64,000 nt of DNA. It comes from Amorphoplanes digitatis. Lineage in GTDB: Bacteria > Actinomycetota > Actinomycetes > Mycobacteriales > Micromonosporaceae. The notes beneath the pieces were generated by a model that was not told where the DNA came from, did not search any database, and saw only the letters and a list, made by a program, of their open reading frames with translations. Shown here piece by piece: positions 60,679 to 64,000 of the stretch (position 1 is its first letter; each line of letters begins with the position of its first letter). The position numbers and the translations under genes were made by a program. The stretch covers positions 7,682,501 through 7,746,500 of the forward strand of contig NZ_JACHNH010000001.1 of the NCBI RefSeq assembly GCF_014205335.1, given 5' to 3'.

Positions 60679-62183
60679 GGTTCGCACGCTGGCCGGGACC
60701 GCGCCACGACATCGACGACCGGGGCTCGATGCCCCTGGCGATGCTCCTCACGACGGTCGTCATGGGGCTGACCGCCATCATGGTCCCCATCGTCGTCCTG
60801 CAGGCCGGCAGCACCGCAACGGTCTCCAGCCGCAACAGCGCGCTCGACGCCGCCCGCAGCGGCATCGACGTGGCGCTCGGCCAGATCCGCACCTCCCTGG
60901 GCGACTACACGAAGCTGCCGCCGTGCGAGATGGCCAGCCCGGCCGGCGCGGACGAGCCGTACACCGTGAGCATCAGGTACTACGGCGCGTCCGGCGTGGA
61001 CCTGGGCTGCCCCCCGAACGGCATACCCGTGACGGCCCAGCTGTCCGTGACCGGTACGGGCGCCTCGGACACCCGTACGTTGAGCGCGACGTACACCTTC
61101 AAGACGACGAACGAGAACATCAGCGGCGGCAACATCCGCCTCGACCAGCCGACGAGCCCGTACCTGTGCATGGACTCCGGCGGCACCCGGAGGCCGGTCT
61201 CGGGTGCGGCCGTCAAGATGGAGGAGTGCGACCGCAAGCCCGACAGCAAGGGCAAGCTGGTGTATACGGTCAGCACCGACCAGCGGTTCGCGTACACCGA
61301 ATTTCTCTACATCAAGCTGGTCAATTCGGAGAGCCCGACGGCACTGAACGGGATGTGCCTCGACGCCCCGGTCCCGCGCAACACCGGTGATCTGGTGACC
61401 TTCAAGCCGTGCGAGGCCCTGAAGACCGCCCGCCAGCAGTGGAGCCTGGACAACAGCTCGAACTTCCGCAGCACCACGAACGGCGTCGATCTGGACGCCT
61501 ACTGCCTCAACCTCAGCACTCCCGGCAAGGCGGGCGGCTCTCTCGTGATCGGCGGGTGCGGCGGCGGCTCCGACCAGCGGGTGTTCCGGCCGCAGGCCTC
61601 CGTGGGTGCGGGCATGGCCGCGGCCAAGACCCCGACGGGCGAGTCCGCCACCGGCCAGCTGATCAACTTCAAGCAGTTCAGCCGGTGCCTCGACGTCACC
61701 AATCACGACATCAACATGTCGTACATGATCGTGTGGTTCTGCAAGCAGGCGCCGAACGGCGACGTCTCGTGGAACCAGCGGTGGACCATGCCGAAGCCGT
61801 CCGCCTCGGAGGCTCAGGCGGAGGTGGGACGCATCCGCACGACCGGCACCAACAGCCCCGGCGTCTGTCTGCGCAGTCCGCTGTCCACCGCCTCGAACGT
61901 CTACGCGACGGTGAAGACCTGCACCGCGACCGGCGCGCTGGACAACGACATGAAGTGGAAGATGCTCGGCGACACCGGCACGTACGCCACCAGTTACACC
62001 GTCGTCGATTTCATGGGAAACTGCCTCACCCCGACCGACCTGACGGTGGACAACCCTGACACCCACGGCGACGGCACGGCGAAGACGAAGGTCGCCGTCT
62101 GCGACGGCAGCCTGCTGCAGAAATGGAACGCTCCCGCGAACCTCACCGATCCGGACACCCTGACCAACACCGTCGAGAAATAG
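60675..62183 (+). CDS. PilX/GspK-like minor pilin with ricin-type lectin domain
   Basis: A 502-residue protein. The N-terminus DDRGSMPLAMLLTTVVMGLT has a Gly and a hydrophobic stem, but the +5 Glu is Ala. Residues ~60-155 form a pilin-like part (DAARSGIDVALGQIRTS). From ~165 on the sequence has beta-trefoil features: repeated C-L-D/C-L-N strands (SPYLCMDSGG, GMCLDAPVP, AYCLNLS, SRCLDVTN, GVCLRSP, GNCLTPTD) and QxW-like turns (RQQWSLD, NQRWTM, DMKWKM, LQKWNA). A carbohydrate-binding pilus tip is a reasonable inference. It ends seven bases before a convergent gene. Confidence 0.84.
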   Translation: MRFARWPGPRHDIDDRGSMPLAMLLTTVVMGLTAIMVPIVVLQAGSTATVSSRNSALDAARSGIDVALGQIRTSLGDYTKLPPCEMASPAGADEPYTVSIRYYGASGVDLGCPPNGIPVTAQLSVTGTGASDTRTLSATYTFKTTNENISGGNIRLDQPTSPYLCMDSGGTRRPVSGAAVKMEECDRKPDSKGKLVYTVSTDQRFAYTEFLYIKLVNSESPTALNGMCLDAPVPRNTGDLVTFKPCEALKTARQQWSLDNSSNFRSTTNGVDLDAYCLNLSTPGKAGGSLVIGGCGGGSDQRVFRPQASVGAGMAAAKTPTGESATGQLINFKQFSRCLDVTNHDINMSYMIVWFCKQAPNGDVSWNQRWTMPKPSASEAQAEVGRIRTTGTNSPGVCLRSPLSTASNVYATVKTCTATGALDNDMKWKMLGDTGTYATSYTVVDFMGNCLTPTDLTVDNPDTHGDGTAKTKVAVCDGSLLQKWNAPANLTDPDTLTNTVEK

Positions 62184-62190
62184 GCAAGGG

Positions 62191-63492
62191 TCAGGGAATC
62201 CGCCAGACCGTCGTCGGACCGGCGGCGGTCGGGCACGCCAGGTACGGCACCCGCGCCGTGCAGCCGTACGGCGCGGTCGTGTCCATCGCGCCGACCACGT
62301 GCACCGCGCCGTCGCCTGCGGCCGGGTCCGCGACGTTGACCCAGGTCCGCCCGAGGATCTCGGTGTCGGCCCGCAGCTCCATGCCGCCGATCACGATCGA
62401 ACGGCCGAGCCCGCGCCGCAACGCGCCGGTGCGGGCGTCGAGGATCGCCGACGTGGGCTCCTCCTGCCGGTCGTAGGCGAGCAGCGTCCCGTCGCCCAGC
62501 GACGCGCCGCCGCCCCAGGCCGGATCGGACCAGCGCACCGACCCGTCCGCCGGGTCGAGGCCGCTCAGCCGGGCGCCGTCGGAGATGCAGAGCACCGGCC
62601 CGCAGTCGTTCACCCACCCGGCCGGCCCATCCACCGTCCGCCACCTCTCGGTCAGCCCCGGCAGCCCGAACGCCGTCAGCGAGGCGCGGCCGTCGTCGCC
62701 GCGCGACAGGTACAGCCGGTCGCCGGAGACGGTGACGCCGACGAAGTCGGCGAGGTAGTCGTCGGTGTACTCCATCGGCAGCCGCACGCCCAGGTCGCCC
62801 TCGCCGAGCACGCTCCCGTCGGCGAACCGCAGCGTGGTGACGTGGCCGTCGACCCCGACGAACACGATCCGGTCCGGGTCGTCCTCGAAGAGGTCGTCGT
62901 TGCGGATCTCCCCGGCACCGTCGATCGCCCGGCTCCAGGCCGTCGCACCCGTACGGGCGGAGACGAGCCGCAGCGCCGTACCCCCGTCCTCGGTGTCCGC
63001 CCGCAGGAGCACGCGGCCGCCGGTCATGGTGACCACCGACGTGTTCGGCGAGTCCAGCCGCCAGAGGACCTTGCCGTCCTCGGCGTCGAGGAACGACACC
63101 CGCGGCTCGGCGCCGGAGCGGGCCAGCAGGATCCCGCCGTCGAGCACCAGGTTCTGCACGTTCTGCGGCAGCGAGGTCGCCCACACCTGCTCGCCGCCCG
63201 GGAGCGCGTACCGGCGTACCCCGGACTCGCTGTTCGGGTTCTGGCCGAAGGCGGCGGTGTAGAGGGCGTCCGGCCCGAGGGTGAAGGCCGCGGCGGCGGT
63301 GCCGCCGGCGGCAAGCACCGGCCGCATGGCCGGCCGCGGCGCGGCGGCCGCGGCGAGCGTCAGCAGGGCCGCCACCAGGACACCGAGCAGGCGGACCGGC
63401 CGCGGCACGGCGATGCGCGGTCCCGGCGCTTCGGCGCCGGCCGCCGCGCGCGGCGCCACATCGAGATCGATGAGAGGTACGGCGTCGGCCAT
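62191..63492 (-). CDS. Membrane-anchored beta-propeller (PQQ-like repeat) protein
   Basis: A 433-residue protein. A short N-terminal cytoplasmic part, then the membrane segment VRLLGVLVAALLTLAAAAA, with the rest outside. Strand repeats of the PQQ/YVTN type recur: YALPGGEQVWATSLPQNV, FLDAEDGKVLWRLDSPN, LVSARTGATAWSRAI, GLDPADGSVRWSDPAW and ILDARTGALRRGLGR. The PQQ cofactor residues of dehydrogenases are not evident, so it is a structural propeller, perhaps a sensor or assembly factor. It is convergent with the pil cluster, separated by seven bases. Confidence 0.85.
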   Translation of the reverse strand: MADAVPLIDLDVAPRAAAGAEAPGPRIAVPRPVRLLGVLVAALLTLAAAAAPRPAMRPVLAAGGTAAAAFTLGPDALYTAAFGQNPNSESGVRRYALPGGEQVWATSLPQNVQNLVLDGGILLARSGAEPRVSFLDAEDGKVLWRLDSPNTSVVTMTGGRVLLRADTEDGGTALRLVSARTGATAWSRAIDGAGEIRNDDLFEDDPDRIVFVGVDGHVTTLRFADGSVLGEGDLGVRLPMEYTDDYLADFVGVTVSGDRLYLSRGDDGRASLTAFGLPGLTERWRTVDGPAGWVNDCGPVLCISDGARLSGLDPADGSVRWSDPAWGGGASLGDGTLLAYDRQEEPTSAILDARTGALRRGLGRSIVIGGMELRADTEILGRTWVNVADPAAGDGAVHVVGAMDTTAPYGCTARVPYLACPTAAGPTTVWRIP

Positions 63493-63565
63493 GTGCCAAG
63501 CATGCCCCGGGAAACCCGCACAGGGCCGGTTCGTACCCGATCATCACTGTCGGTAGGCTGCCCGT

Positions 63566-64000
63566 ATGTCCTACACGGTCCCGCCGACCCGAACGGCGGC
63601 GGTCGTCCGCCAGCTGCGCAACGAGATCGTCACCGGTGAGCTGCCTCCCGGGACTTTGATCAAGGACGCCGAGCTCGCGGGCCGCCTCGGTGTCAGCATC
63701 ACGCCCGTGCGGGAGGCGATCGCCCAGCTGTCGGTCGAGGGCCTGATCGACATCGCACCGAACCGCACCCGGCACGTCACCAAGGTGACCCAGCAGAACG
63801 CGCTCGAGCTGATCGACGTGATGAGGGTGCTGGCCTGCGCCGGCTTCGAGTGGGGCGTGCACAGCCTGACGGAGACCCACATCGACCTGATGCGCCAGCG
63901 TCAGAAGGAGTTCGTCGAGAGCGTGCGCACCGGCAACGTGCTGGCGGCCGGCGAGGCCGGCGCGGACTTCAGCACCATCGTCATCCAGGCGAGCGGCAAC
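63566..64000 (+). CDS. GntR-family (FCD-type) regulator, 3' truncated by window edge
   Basis: ATG 63566 opens a frame that runs off the window after 145 codons. Residues ~8-75 are a GntR winged helix: VVRQLRNEIVTGELPPGTLI, then DAELAGRLGVSITPVREAIA, with LSVEGLIDIAPNRTRHVTKV as the wing. The start of a helical effector domain (ALELIDVMRVLACAGFEWGV) is consistent with the FCD subfamily, which responds to small organic acids. It is divergent from the propeller gene with 73 bp between. Confidence 0.88.
   Translation, partial: MSYTVPPTRTAAVVRQLRNEIVTGELPPGTLIKDAELAGRLGVSITPVREAIAQLSVEGLIDIAPNRTRHVTKVTQQNALELIDVMRVLACAGFEWGVHSLTETHIDLMRQRQKEFVESVRTGNVLAAGEAGADFSTIVIQASGN

Overview
The window is very GC-rich with strong G/C third-position bias. 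Its gene content (mycothiol-dependent dehydrogenase, type VII secretion-associated mycosin, FxSxx-COOH peptide system, LigD-like protein, snapalysin-type protease, actinobacterial type IV pilus cluster) points to a filamentous actinobacterium. Micromonosporaceae, and an Actinoplanes-like genome in particular, is the best guess; this is inferred from gene families, not from a marker gene. No rRNA, tRNA, CRISPR array, integrase or complete insertion sequence was seen.

Layout. 1-6560: the end of a large LuxR regulator, an NAD-salvage pair (pncB, pncA), an MFS exporter with a repeat-encoded tail, and a NUDIX hydrolase. Between and after these lie two clusters of ~56-bp degenerate repeats and a decayed second copy of the ctaD 3' end. 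7416-18912: cytochrome oxidase subunit I, an FAD monooxygenase, VOC and AraC genes, a LigD-like protein that has lost the ligase lysine, a trehalase-like glycoside hydrolase, a marR-mscR-MBL thiol/formaldehyde detoxification set, a cupin and a c-di-GMP PAS-GGDEF-EAL protein. 19292-27222: an Mrr-like protein with substituted catalytic residues, a second cupin, a 1431-residue helicase with a C-terminal Vsr/DUF559-type nuclease (candidate defence protein), an SDR and an unknown gene.

27223-32889 holds a compact type VII secretion-associated locus: two ESX-like helical proteins and a mycosin, translationally coupled, flanked by two paralogous HExxH membrane-anchored proteins. One ESX-like gene carries an apparent single-base frameshift. 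A near-perfect 17-bp inverted repeat sits upstream of the locus. 32867-39324 groups nucleic-acid enzymes: an SF1-type ATPase, a T4-beta-like protein, a stand-alone primase-polymerase, and a three-gene ATGA-coupled operon around a RecB/Cas4-like nuclease with four candidate Fe-S cysteines. I consider this operon the best candidate for an undescribed system.

40586-46445 holds parts of an FxSxx-COOH ribosomal peptide system: precursor fxsA, a stand-alone HExxH protein and a TPR/NB-ARC-like FxsT, with a GGDEF-EAL protein between them. No radical SAM maturase is in view. 46548-49890 has a STAS protein, a snapalysin-like protease, an MFS transporter and a GlxA-type regulator. 49912-62183 is a type IV pilus cluster (pilB, pilT, pilC, pilA, pilD, pilM, pilN, pilO, a small gene and three minor pilins). 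A strong hairpin follows the major pilin, and the minor pilins carry Ig-like and ricin-lectin-like domains, suggesting an adhesive pilus. The window ends with a beta-propeller membrane-anchored protein and a truncated GntR regulator.
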